A program made the position numbers and the translations under genes. DNA of 10,506 nucleotides from Thermoplasmata archaeon. Its GTDB lineage: Archaea; Thermoplasmatota; Thermoplasmata; Lutacidiplasmatales; UBA184. Of this stretch, positions 1 through 6,260 are shown piece after piece. The stretch spans positions 1 through 10,506 of the forward strand of contig JASHSA010000014.1 in NCBI GenBank assembly GCA_030037035.1. Direction: 5' to 3'. The first letter of the stretch is position 1. Every line of letters starts with the position of its first letter. The notes under the pieces were generated by a model. The model made no database searches, had not been told where the DNA came from, and worked only from the letters and a program-made list of their open reading frames with translations.

Positions 1-419
1 ACCGTTCCGCCGCCCGCCTGAGCCACGTAGCGCAGCGCCTCGCGGAGCGCCCGCGAGGCGATCCCTTCGCCTCGTCGCTCGCGGTCGATGAAGAAGCAGG
101 TGATGCGCCAGTCGGGGGGCTCCCGGAGTCCCTTCTCGTACTCCTTCCGGCTTCGGATGTTGGGAAGCTCGGCCGTGGGTCCGAACTGGCACCAGCCGAT
201 CGCCTCGGGCCCGTCGAAGACCAGCGCCGCGTGAGCCCGACCCTCGCGGACGCGGGCCTCCTTCAGTTCGCGATACCTGCCGGCCCAGCGCTTGTTCTCG
301 CCCGGTTCCAGATGGAAGGAGATGCACCAGCAGCCTCCGAAGATCCCGTCGTGCTTCTCCACCAGGCGAGCGAAGGCGGGCCAGGTCGCCGGGGAGAGCG
401 GCCGGGAGCTGAGCGACAC
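1..419 (-). CDS. GNAT-family N-acetyltransferase, partial (C-terminus beyond the left edge)
   Basis: The reverse strand translates without interruption from a GTG at 419 to the window edge (139 codons visible). The product matches a GNAT subgroup with a CWC motif near the N-terminus (residues 30-32, in GGCWC), a LVFDG-x-EAIGWCQFG segment at about 67-80, and DWRITCFFID at 103-112, followed by the acetyl-CoA pyrophosphate-binding signature R-x-x-G-x-A (R116, G119, A121). GNAT enzymes transfer an acetyl group from acetyl-CoA to an amine; the substrate here cannot be read from sequence. GTG at 419 is preferred because AGGTGG lies about 6 nt upstream on the reverse strand. An in-frame GTG at 428 would add three residues and is about as plausible. 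It is transcribed divergently from the membrane protein gene at 695. The C-terminal part of the fold is missing. Confidence 0.85.
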   Translation of the reverse strand, partial: MSLSSRPLSPATWPAFARLVEKHDGIFGGCWCISFHLEPGENKRWAGRYRELKEARVREGRAHAALVFDGPEAIGWCQFGPTAELPNIRSRKEYEKGLREPPDWRITCFFIDRERRGEGIASRALREALRYVAQAGGGT

Positions 420-540
420 GGAGGCCACCTGCCCGCCACGGCCTGACCTGAAGAAGACCTCTCCGGGGCGAGGGCGCCTGCATCGTACCGCCCGACGGAA
501 GGAGGCCCGTCCCCTCGGATCCGCAGGGGCGCCGTCGGAA

Positions 541-594
541 GGCGAGCGACCCGCCCCTCGGTCCCCCGCTCTCGCTTCAGGGGGGTCGCTCGCC
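541..594. repeat. Perfect 12-bp inverted repeat with a 30-nt loop in the divergent gap
   Basis: GGCGAGCGACCC at 541-552 is the exact reverse complement of GGGTCGCTCGCC at 583-594. Inside the arms, one G-G mismatch (553/582) is followed by two more pairs (554-555 with 580-581), so the arms nearly reach 15 positions. It sits in the 275-nt non-coding stretch 420-694 between the divergent acetyltransferase and membrane protein genes. It could be a protein-binding dyad, an RNA hairpin in a long leader, or a terminator-like structure, but no T-run follows it. Apart from this and a weak TATA-like box at 655-663, I see nothing recognisable in 420-694. Confidence 0.6.
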
Positions 595-654
595 GCGGCG
601 GGCATCGTGCCGACCTGGGAGGATTTGCCCGCACGAAGGCGGGCCGAACTCCTT

Positions 655-663
655 CTCTTATCG
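655..663 (+). promoter_or_regulatory. Weak TATA-like box upstream of the membrane protein gene
   Basis: CTCTTATCG is the most AT-rich spot in the 40 nt before the GTG at 695. A start point about 26 nt downstream (near 685) would leave a leader of about 10 nt starting at the GGGGGAAC that precedes the GTG. This match is weaker than the AAATACT boxes elsewhere in the window. Confidence 0.2.
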
Positions 664-694
664 TGTCCGAGGTTGGGAACACGGTCGGGGGAAC

Positions 695-1540
695 GTGAAC
701 ACCGCGGTGGATCTCCTCCTCCTCAAGGTCGCGATCGCACCGTTCTTCGTCGGGATCGTCAGCCTCTTCGCGGTACGGTACGGCCACCGGGCCGCCGGCT
801 GGCTGGTGGCGCTGCCGATCAACACGGGAACGATCGTCTTCGTCCTGACGCTGACCGAGGGGGCGGACTTCGCCGCCGCGGCCGCCCTCGGAGCGCTCCT
901 CGGGGTCGTCTCCTCCTCCGTCTTCGTGATCGTGTACGCCCGCTCCGCGCTTCGGTACCGCTGGTCGCTCTGTCTCGGCCTCGCCATCGCCGGTTTCGGG
1001 GTCTCCACCGTTCTCCTCAGCCAGGTCGCCGAGCCCGCCGTGGTCGCCCTGGCGGCGGCGGTGCTCGCCGTCACGGTCGCGCTCCTCCTGGTCCCGACCC
1101 CGCAGGCCTCGGTCGCACCGGCCTGGGCCCCTCGCCGGGAGATCCCGCTCCGGATGCTGACCGCCGCTCTGCTCGTGGCGACGATCACGACGGGGGCGAG
1201 CACGCTCGGCGCTCGACTGAGCGGCCTCCTGAGCCCGATCCCGGTGTTCACGATCACGCTCGTGATCTTCACCCATTCGCGGCACGGACCGTCCCCGGTG
1301 TTCGTCTTCCTCAAGGGCCTCCAGTATGGCCTCTACAGCTTCGCCGCGTTCTGCGCGGTGGTCGGGGTGCTCCTCGTTCCGTACGGCCTGGCGGTCGCCT
1401 TCGGATCGGGACTGCTCGCCGTCCTGGCCGTCTTCGCCGTCGTGAGGAGGCTCCTGTCCCGACGCCCCGCGGGTCGTCCCGGCCTCCCCGCATCCTCGGC
1501 ATCGTCGCAGGACGACGTCGGGCGCGGCGCGGGGGAGTAG
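695..1540 (+). CDS. Multi-pass membrane protein with internal duplication, function unknown
   Basis: This 281-residue protein is strongly hydrophobic, with roughly nine or ten membrane segments (about 6-27, 33-53, 58-81, 90-110, 114-133, 153-171, 176-194, 202-227 and 230-252). A polar, Arg/Pro/Ser-rich tail of about 30 residues follows. Two stretches resemble each other: about 30-81 (GHRAAGWLVALPI, then a hydrophobic run, Gly and FAAAAALGALLG) and about 172-222 (GARLSGLLSPIPV, then FVFLKGLQYGLYSF). This suggests an ancient duplication of a helix bundle, as in many transporters. I recognise the general pattern of a widespread uncharacterised membrane family but can assign no substrate. The GTG start at 695 follows GGGGGAAC, a weak ribosome binding site. 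The stop lies 56 nt before the next gene on the same strand, so the two are probably co-transcribed. Confidence 0.8.
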   Translation: MNTAVDLLLLKVAIAPFFVGIVSLFAVRYGHRAAGWLVALPINTGTIVFVLTLTEGADFAAAAALGALLGVVSSSVFVIVYARSALRYRWSLCLGLAIAGFGVSTVLLSQVAEPAVVALAAAVLAVTVALLLVPTPQASVAPAWAPRREIPLRMLTAALLVATITTGASTLGARLSGLLSPIPVFTITLVIFTHSRHGPSPVFVFLKGLQYGLYSFAAFCAVVGVLLVPYGLAVAFGSGLLAVLAVFAVVRRLLSRRPAGRPGLPASSASSQDDVGRGAGE

Positions 1541-1596
1541 GCCCGCCTCCCCGCGCACGGTGAGCTCATCGCCCGGCGGGCGCTCGGGGAGCCTCG

Positions 1597-2586
1597 ATGG
1601 TGGCAAGGGCGGTGGTGGACTGGCTGCTCGGCGAGGACCAGCCCGCCATACGGTATCGCACGTTGACGGAGCTCCTCGGCCGACCGCAGAGCGACCCGGA
1701 GGTGCGGGAGGCCCGGAGCAGGATCCCCGAGGTCGGCTGGGCGGCCGACCTCCTCGCGGAGCGGGATGCCGCCGGATGGTGGGTATCCGAGAAGAGTCAC
1801 TATCGGCCCAAGTACGTCTCGACGAACTGGAAGATGCTCGTGCTCTCGGACCTCGGGCTTCGCCGGGACAACCCGGCGATCCGCGACTCGTGCGAGGCGT
1901 GGGCGCGCATGCGGCCGCAGGGACGCGGCGCTCCGGGCTCGACGGTGCCGGGGCCGCTGCATCACTGCATGACGGGCAACGCGACCCGCGCCTGGATACG
2001 GTTCGGCTACGCCGACGACCCCAGGGTCCGTAAGGCGCTCGACTGGCTCGTCGAGACCGCGCACCCCGACGGGGGCTGGTCGTGCTTCTCCTCGGTGTAC
2101 CGACCGGCCACGAGTCGAAGCCTCGACTGCTGGGAGGGGCTGAGCGCCCTCGCCGCCTATCCGAGCTCGAAGCGGACCCGGTCGATGCAGGGATGTATCG
2201 AGAAGGGAGCGGAGTTCTACCTCGACCGGGAGCTCCACCGACAGGGGAAGCCGTACCCGCCCTGGTTCCGCTTCCACTATCCTACCCACTACTACTACGA
2301 CCTCCTGGTCGGGCTGGAGGTGCTCACCTCGCTAGGGTACGGGAGCGACCCGCGACTGCGTTTCGCGCTCTCGCTCCTCGAGGAGAAGCGGCGTCCGGAC
2401 GGTCGATGGAACCTTGACGCCGTGCACCCGGACGTGAAAGGAAGCTCGCTCGCGGCCCGTTGGGAGGCGTGGTTCAAGGACCACCCGGCGGACCGATTCC
2501 TCCCGTTCGCGCTCGAGCGAGCGGGATCGCCCAGCAAGATGATCACCCTTCGGGCGCTGCTGGTGCTCGACCGGGTCGGCGCCTGA
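1597..2586 (+). CDS. Alpha/alpha-toroid (prenyltransferase/squalene-cyclase-like repeat) protein, function unknown
   Basis: This is a soluble protein of 329 residues with no signal peptide. It carries repeats like those of terpenoid-cyclase/protein-prenyltransferase toroids. Two copies are obvious: DPRVRKALDWLVE..PDGGW (141-161) and DPRLRFALSLLEE..PDGRW (251-271). A degenerate copy may run from GWWVSEK (60-66) to NWKMLVLSDLGL (77-88). Between the clear copies lies a distinctive segment, SLDCWEG (175-181) and FRFHYPTHYYYDLLVGL (224-240), rich in His, Tyr and Cys. The DxDD acid motif of squalene-hopene cyclases is absent, and the protein is only about half the length of those enzymes, so cyclase activity is not supported. 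The fold assignment is fairly secure; catalysis is unknown. The ATG at 1597 is well placed 5 nt after GGGGAG (1586-1591). It follows the membrane protein gene by 56 nt, likely in one operon. Confidence 0.8.
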   Translation: MVARAVVDWLLGEDQPAIRYRTLTELLGRPQSDPEVREARSRIPEVGWAADLLAERDAAGWWVSEKSHYRPKYVSTNWKMLVLSDLGLRRDNPAIRDSCEAWARMRPQGRGAPGSTVPGPLHHCMTGNATRAWIRFGYADDPRVRKALDWLVETAHPDGGWSCFSSVYRPATSRSLDCWEGLSALAAYPSSKRTRSMQGCIEKGAEFYLDRELHRQGKPYPPWFRFHYPTHYYYDLLVGLEVLTSLGYGSDPRLRFALSLLEEKRRPDGRWNLDAVHPDVKGSSLAARWEAWFKDHPADRFLPFALERAGSPSKMITLRALLVLDRVGA

Positions 2587-2604
2587 GAGAGCCGCCGCCT
2601 CAGG
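2582..2604. terminator. Possible hairpin between convergent genes
   Basis: CCTGAG (2582-2587, overlapping the stop of the toroid gene) pairs perfectly with CTCAGG (2599-2604) across an 11-nt loop. It lies where the plus-strand pair and the minus-strand zinc-finger gene converge, so a terminator is expected nearby. No T-rich tract follows on either strand, and short stems are common at this GC content, so the assignment is weak. Confidence 0.15.
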
Positions 2605-2663
2605 GGCCGCCGTGACCGACGGGTCCGGATCAACGGGACCGCAGCGTGCCGGCCGACCCGGGT

Positions 2664-2852
2664 CTAGCCCCCGTGGGCCTGGGCCGCATGTCGCTTGAGG
2701 GCGATGAGCTCCCCGAACTTCGCCCCGCACTTCGGGCAGGTGTACACGCCCCGCTCCGCGCGATGCGCGTTCGCGGTGTGTCCGGCCAATCCCTCTTCGG
2801 AGGGGAGATTGGCCCCGCACGTGGGGCAGATGTAGGAGGTGACGGAGCTCAC
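2664..2852 (-). CDS. Small protein with two C2H2 zinc fingers
   Basis: This 62-residue protein is almost entirely two zinc fingers with identical spacing, C-x2-C-x12-H-x4-H. The ligands are C9, C12, H25 and H30, then C39, C42, H55 and H60. Both begin with a CPxCGA knuckle and have the usual hydrophobic Leu before the first His (L22, L52). Small free-standing C2H2 proteins are common in archaea and are generally presumed to bind nucleic acid or partner proteins; few have been characterised. The start is a GTG at 2852, with no ribosome binding site in front of it, which fits a leaderless or short-leader transcript. It lies 112 nt downstream of the four-helix membrane gene on the same strand, so it may be the last gene of that operon or have its own promoter. 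The intact ligand pattern is strong evidence that this short ORF is real. Confidence 0.88.
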   Translation of the reverse strand: MSSVTSYICPTCGANLPSEEGLAGHTANAHRAERGVYTCPKCGAKFGELIALKRHAAQAHGG

Positions 2853-2870
2853 GGTGCCGGTGTTGAGGGG

Positions 2871-2890
2871 GGTCCGGACCTGAAGTAGGT
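2871..2890 (-). promoter_or_regulatory. Palindrome and weak TATA-like element upstream of the zinc-finger gene
   Basis: GGTCCGGACC at 2871-2880 is a perfect 10-bp palindrome 19-28 nt upstream of the GTG at 2852. Just beyond it, on the reverse strand, lies the relatively AT-rich ACCTACTTCA (2890-2881), at a distance where a TATA box for a short-leader transcript could sit. The palindrome could be an operator over the start point. Both parts are weak alone. Confidence 0.22.
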
Positions 2891-2964
2891 TTCGACCGCT
2901 CCGGCCACCCGGCGTCCCGGAGGAGATTCGCGGGAACGACCGGTGCCCGCCGGGAGGAGCCCGG

Positions 2965-3408
2965 TCAACTCGCGCGCGCCGGGACCGCGCTCGACCCCCA
3001 GACGATCAGGAGGAGGCCGCCGAGCAGGGCGACCCCCGCGAGCGATTCCATCGCGTCGAGCGGCGCCGTCGCCATGCCCGCCTGCAGGAAGACCGTGCCC
3101 GAGATCGCCGCTCCGAGGGAGGAGACGAACGCGACGACCGCGGCGACGCGGCCCCACGTCGCCCGCTGACGGACGGAGACGACGACCGCTCCGACCGTCA
3201 CCAGGACGAGGAGCGCCGCGACCCCGACATGCGCGTCGAGGGTCAGCGCCGGGTACGGGCTCCCGGCGACGGCGAGGGCGTTGCCGATCAACACCTCCAC
3301 GACGACCAGGACGACGATCACGATCCCGTGGACCCGGAGCATCTGGTTTCGATGGGGCGGCGCGGTAGGCACGGAGGAGGACGCGGTGCTCCCGCCGACT
3401 TGGCTCAT
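2965..3408 (-). CDS. Small four-helix membrane protein, function unknown
   Basis: From the ATG at 3408 this gives 147 residues. A polar N-terminus (1-23) is followed by four predicted membrane helices at about 24-47, 58-79, 86-110 and 118-140, then a very short tail. H27 at the start of helix 1 and H60 at the start of helix 2 are the only histidines near the membrane besides H19 in the polar N-terminus. Paired helix histidines in four-helix proteins can bind haem, but the pattern is too short to call a cytochrome. An in-frame upstream start at 3462 is rejected because it would overlap the end of the peptidase gene. The ATG begins 17 nt after the peptidase stop, so the two are almost certainly co-transcribed and perhaps translationally linked. 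No specific family is recognised. Confidence 0.75.
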   Translation of the reverse strand: MSQVGGSTASSSVPTAPPHRNQMLRVHGIVIVVLVVVEVLIGNALAVAGSPYPALTLDAHVGVAALLVLVTVGAVVVSVRQRATWGRVAAVVAFVSSLGAAISGTVFLQAGMATAPLDAMESLAGVALLGGLLLIVWGSSAVPARAS

Positions 3409-3425
3409 GGCCCCGGGCAACCTCG

Positions 3426-5438
3426 CTACCAGATAGCTACGCGGTCGGCGACCGGGCGCCACATCGGGCTCGACGGCGGGATCGAGAACGCGTCAAAGAA
3501 CGCCCCGAGGTTGACCGCCGCCCCCCGCGCCCGGAACGCGCCGGGAGAGTGCGGGTCGGTGACGACCCGTCGGCGCAGCTCCGCCTCCGGGCAGTTCTGC
3601 CGCCAGATCTGGGCCCAGGAGACGAAGAACCGCTGCTCCGGGGTCATCCCGTCGACCGGCGTCCGCCTCCCCGGCTCGGCGGCGAGCCGCCGCTGGAGCG
3701 CCTCGAACGCGAGGCTCATCCCCCCGAGGTCGGCGAGGTTCTCGCCGAGGGTCAGCTCGCCGTTGACCCGCAGCCCGGGGAGCGCCTCGTAGCCGTTGTA
3801 CTGCTCGACGACCTTCCGCGCGCGCCGTTCGAACTCCACCCCGTCCGCCTCGGTCCACCAGTCGGAGAGGTTGCCCGACGCGTCGTACTTGCGGCCCTGG
3901 TCGTCGTAGCCGTGCGTGATCTCGTGCCCGATCACCGCGCCGATCCCTCCGTAGTTCACGGCGTCGTCCATGCCGACGTCGAAGAACGGCGGCTGGAGGA
4001 TCCCTGCCGGGAAGACGATCTCGTTCTTCACCGGGCTGAAGTAGGCGTTGACCGTCGGCGGGGTCATCCCCCACTCGGTGCGGTCGACCGGGCCGCCGAC
4101 GCGCACGACCTGACGCTGGACCTCGAACGCCTGCGCGCGACGAACGTTACCGAGGTAGTCGCCCGGATCGAGCCGGATCGACGCGTAGTCACGGTAGACC
4201 TCCGGGTGGCCGATCTTCGCGGAGAAGCGCGCGAACTTCTCGAGCGCGCGCCGCCGCGTCGCCTCGCCCATCCACGGCAGGCTCTCGAGGCGGCCCCGGA
4301 AGACCGCCCGGAGGTCGTCGACCAGGACCGCCATCCGGGCCCGCGCCGCCGCCGGGAACGCGCGCTCGACGTACAGCCGGCCGAGCGCCTCGCCGAGGCA
4401 GGCGTCGACGACCTGGGCCGCCCGCTTCCACCTCGGCTCCGGTTCGCGCTGGCCCCGCAACGTGCGATGGAAGAAGTCGAAGCTCGCCGCCTCGGCCTCG
4501 TCGTGCAGGAACGGCGCGCTGCTCCGCACGACGACCCAGCGAAGGTAGTCCTTCCAGGCCGACAGGGGTCGGTCCTTCACGAGCCGCTCGACCGCGTCCA
4601 GGAACTCCGGCTGCCCGACGACGACGTGCGGGGCGGAACCGACCCCGCGGGTCTCGAGGTACGCCCGCCAGGGGATCGAGGCGTGGCGCGCGGCGAGCTC
4701 GTCGGCCGAGAACCGGTGGTAGTTCCGCTCCTCGTCCCGCAGCTCCGTCCTCGTCCGGCTCGCCCGGGCGAGCTCGCTCTCGAGCGCGAGGACCGACTCG
4801 GTCGCCCCGCGGGCGCGCGCCGGCTCGTCCCCGACCGCGAGGAACGACCGCTCGAGGTGGGCCCGGTACGCCGCGCGGATCGCCTCGAAGCTCGGGTCGA
4901 GATAGTACTCCCGGTCCGGCAGCGAGAGGCCGCCCTGGTGGAAGTAGAACGCGTAGACGTCGCTCGACCGCTTGTCCGGATAGACGTAGGTGCGGAACAG
5001 GCCGTCGAGGTCCTCCCGATGGAGGTCGGCGACCGCCGCCCACAGCTCTCCGACGGAGCCGAGCGCCGCGATCCTGGCGAGGAGGCTCTCGATCGGTCCG
5101 AACCGGAGCCGCTCCCGCCGCTCGGTGTCGAGCGCGGAGCGGTAGAGGGTCCCGACCTGGCGACGGGCGCTGTTCTCCGCGTCCGCGACGTGGCCGGCCG
5201 CCTCGTCGAGGATCTCGTGGACGAGCCGGAAGTTCCGCTCCAGGAGCTCGTCGAACGCCCCCCAGCGCGCCTTGTCGGACGGCACGGGGTTCTCCCGCAG
5301 CCACGTCCCGGTCGCGAAGCGGTAGAAATCCTCCGCCGGCGGGACCGTCCGGTCCATGTACCCGAGGGAGAAGCGCGGGTCCGGGGCGGGACGTTGAGCG
5401 AGCGGCGCGTCGGCGGCGGGTCGCGGGGTGTCGGTCAC
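3426..5438 (-). CDS. M13-family (neprilysin/PepO-like) zinc metallopeptidase
   Basis: This 670-residue protein has the full length and layout of M13 peptidases. An N-terminal helical domain starts at about residue 24, with DFYRFATGTWL at 37-47. The C-terminal catalytic domain carries the zinc motif HEITH (505-509), with E506 as general base, and the third ligand E566 in GENLADLGG, where D570 is the partner acid. Substrate-binding NAYF sits at 464-467; neprilysin has NAYY. The pair matching neprilysin His711/Arg717 is H630 and R636 in DPHSPGAFR, and the protein ends in VAIW, the usual aromatic C-terminus. No signal peptide or membrane anchor is visible, so it probably cleaves short peptides in the cytoplasm. 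The GTG at 5438 is chosen because GGAG precedes it by 7 nt and the preceding gene ends 29 nt upstream; the open frame continues to 5993 only as GC-rich read-through. All key catalytic residues are present, so it should be active. Confidence 0.95.
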   Translation of the reverse strand: MTDTPRPAADAPLAQRPAPDPRFSLGYMDRTVPPAEDFYRFATGTWLRENPVPSDKARWGAFDELLERNFRLVHEILDEAAGHVADAENSARRQVGTLYRSALDTERRERLRFGPIESLLARIAALGSVGELWAAVADLHREDLDGLFRTYVYPDKRSSDVYAFYFHQGGLSLPDREYYLDPSFEAIRAAYRAHLERSFLAVGDEPARARGATESVLALESELARASRTRTELRDEERNYHRFSADELAARHASIPWRAYLETRGVGSAPHVVVGQPEFLDAVERLVKDRPLSAWKDYLRWVVVRSSAPFLHDEAEAASFDFFHRTLRGQREPEPRWKRAAQVVDACLGEALGRLYVERAFPAAARARMAVLVDDLRAVFRGRLESLPWMGEATRRRALEKFARFSAKIGHPEVYRDYASIRLDPGDYLGNVRRAQAFEVQRQVVRVGGPVDRTEWGMTPPTVNAYFSPVKNEIVFPAGILQPPFFDVGMDDAVNYGGIGAVIGHEITHGYDDQGRKYDASGNLSDWWTEADGVEFERRARKVVEQYNGYEALPGLRVNGELTLGENLADLGGMSLAFEALQRRLAAEPGRRTPVDGMTPEQRFFVSWAQIWRQNCPEAELRRRVVTDPHSPGAFRARGAAVNLGAFFDAFSIPPSSPMWRPVADRVAIW

Positions 5439-5467
5439 GGTTCGCTCCGTTCCCGGGCCATGGCGCC

Positions 5468-6118
5468 CTACCGCACGACCTGAAGGACGTGCTCCCAGGT
5501 GTTCAGGGCGACGCCGGCCCGGAACCAGAGGGGGACGACCGCCTCGAGCCAGCGCGCGCCGTCGATCCCGCCGACGTCGAACGCACCGGCCCAGCCGAAC
5601 TCCTTCAGGATCGCCTCCGTGGCGCGCTTCGCGTCGGCGTCGTTGCCGCAGATCCACAGTCGCGGAGGCCCGCTCGCGAACTTCGGGTCGACCATCTGCT
5701 GGTTGCCCACGGTGTTGAAGCACTTCACGACCTTCGCCGCGGGGAGCTTGCGCTGCACCCGTTCGCCGAGCGAGTCGGAGGTCCCGACGAACAGCCCGGG
5801 CGGCATGCCGCGCGAGAAGTCGAGCGGGTTCGTCGCGTCGAGGACGAGCTTGCCGGCGAACGACGCAGCGCCGACCGAGTCGAGCACCGACTCGGCCGCG
5901 TCCCCGTGCACCGCGAGGACCACGACCTCGCCGTGACGCGCCGCCTGCGCGAACGTGCCGGCAGCGACCTTGCCCTTCGTCTCCGTCGTCCACGCGGCGA
6001 GCTTCTTCGGCTCCCGACTCCCGAGCATCACGTCGTAGCCTCGCGCCGCGAACCCCGCGCCCAGTCGACGCGCGACGTCCCCGCTCCCAAGGATCCCGAC
6101 CCTGCGCGCCTCCGCCAT
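5468..6118 (-). CDS. NADP-binding Rossmann oxidoreductase (NADPH-dependent F420 reductase-like)
   Basis: This 216-residue protein has an N-terminal dinucleotide-binding fold, VGILGSGDVARRLG (7-20), with glycines G8, G11 and G13. GSR (33-35) at the end of the second strand is the usual signature for the 2'-phosphate of NADP. Later family motifs are VVVLAV at about 65-70, DATNPLDF (93-100), a SLGERVQ segment (115-121), KCFNTVGN (132-139) and a WEH near the C-terminus. This fits the COG2085/F420_oxidored family. Members include true F420:NADP oxidoreductases, but many paralogues have unknown substrates, so F420 use is an inference. The ATG at 6118 follows GGGAGAGG by a few nucleotides. It is the first gene of the minus-strand operon and is divergent from the DtxR gene. 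It ends 29 nt before the peptidase start. Confidence 0.88.
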   Translation of the reverse strand: MAEARRVGILGSGDVARRLGAGFAARGYDVMLGSREPKKLAAWTTETKGKVAAGTFAQAARHGEVVVLAVHGDAAESVLDSVGAASFAGKLVLDATNPLDFSRGMPPGLFVGTSDSLGERVQRKLPAAKVVKCFNTVGNQQMVDPKFASGPPRLWICGNDADAKRATEAILKEFGWAGAFDVGGIDGARWLEAVVPLWFRAGVALNTWEHVLQVVR

Positions 6119-6155
6119 CGTCCTCTCCCGTCTTCCGGCCCCGACACGCGTCGGC

Positions 6156-6162
6156 GTATTAC
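6156..6162 (-). promoter_or_regulatory. Candidate TATA box for the minus-strand operon
   Basis: On the reverse strand GTAATAC (6162 to 6156) is centred about 41 nt before the ATG at 6118. A start point about 26 nt downstream, near 6133, would give a leader of about 15 nt that just includes the GGGAGAGG ribosome binding site. The spacing is sensible but the match is short. Confidence 0.3.
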
Positions 6163-6207
6163 GCTGCCCGAACAGGAGCGAGGCGACGGCCGGCGAAGAA
6201 TTATGCG

Positions 6208-6228
6208 TTAACCTAATAATTAGCCTAT
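6208..6228. promoter_or_regulatory. DtxR-type operator upstream of the metal-uptake operon
   Basis: Two related 9-mers, TTAACCTAA (6208-6216) and TTAGCCTAT (6220-6228), lie in the AT-rich centre of an otherwise GC-rich gap. Together they form an imperfect 19-bp dyad centred on 6218 (6209-6227), with CTAAT-A-ATTAG at its core and 7 of 9 pairs matching. The known DtxR/IdeR box is also a 19-bp dyad built from TTAGGTTAG-like halves, and each 9-mer here resembles such a half on the reverse strand. The site is immediately upstream of the TATA-like box of the DtxR-family gene, where a bound repressor could block basal factors. Autoregulation by that gene's product is the natural inference. It may also affect the divergent operon, though its promoter is about 50 nt away. 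Confidence 0.6.
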
Positions 6229-6231
6229 ACC

Positions 6232-6240
6232 GTAAATACT
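6232..6240 (+). promoter_or_regulatory. TATA-like box predicting a leaderless transcript
   Basis: GTAAATACT ends 20 nt before the ATG at 6261, with its centre about 25 nt upstream. This is the archaeal TATA-to-start-point distance, so transcription should begin at or very near the ATG. Consistent with this, no ribosome binding site precedes the ATG, whereas the next gene has a strong one (GGAGGG at 6684-6689). The same AAATACT heptamer appears 29 nt before an ATG upstream of sat. Confidence 0.5.
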
Positions 6241-6260
6241 ACGGGCGCGTAACGGCGAAC

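Noticed and set aside
1571..1581. Palindrome GCCCG-G-CGGGC between the membrane and toroid genes
   Set aside because: It is short, purely G/C, and located inside a likely co-transcribed unit with no promoter-like sequence around it.
263..1606. Long open frame on the minus strand (447 codons) across the left part
   Set aside because: It is antisense to the membrane protein and the acetyltransferase gap. Its product is a low-complexity Arg/Glu/Gly/Pro string typical of the reverse frame of GC-rich genes.
3409..3462. Earlier start at 3462 for the four-helix membrane protein
   Set aside because: It would overlap the peptidase end by 37 nt and add a basic, non-conserved-looking segment; the ATG at 3408 fits the operon spacing.
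3549..5483. 644-codon open frame on the plus strand
   Set aside because: It is antisense to the M13 peptidase, which has intact catalytic motifs; the composition is that of a shadow frame.
5439..5993. Extension of the M13 frame upstream to 5993
   Set aside because: It overlaps the Rossmann reductase in another frame and yields Arg-rich sequence. GTG at 5438 has a good ribosome binding site and the family N-terminus.
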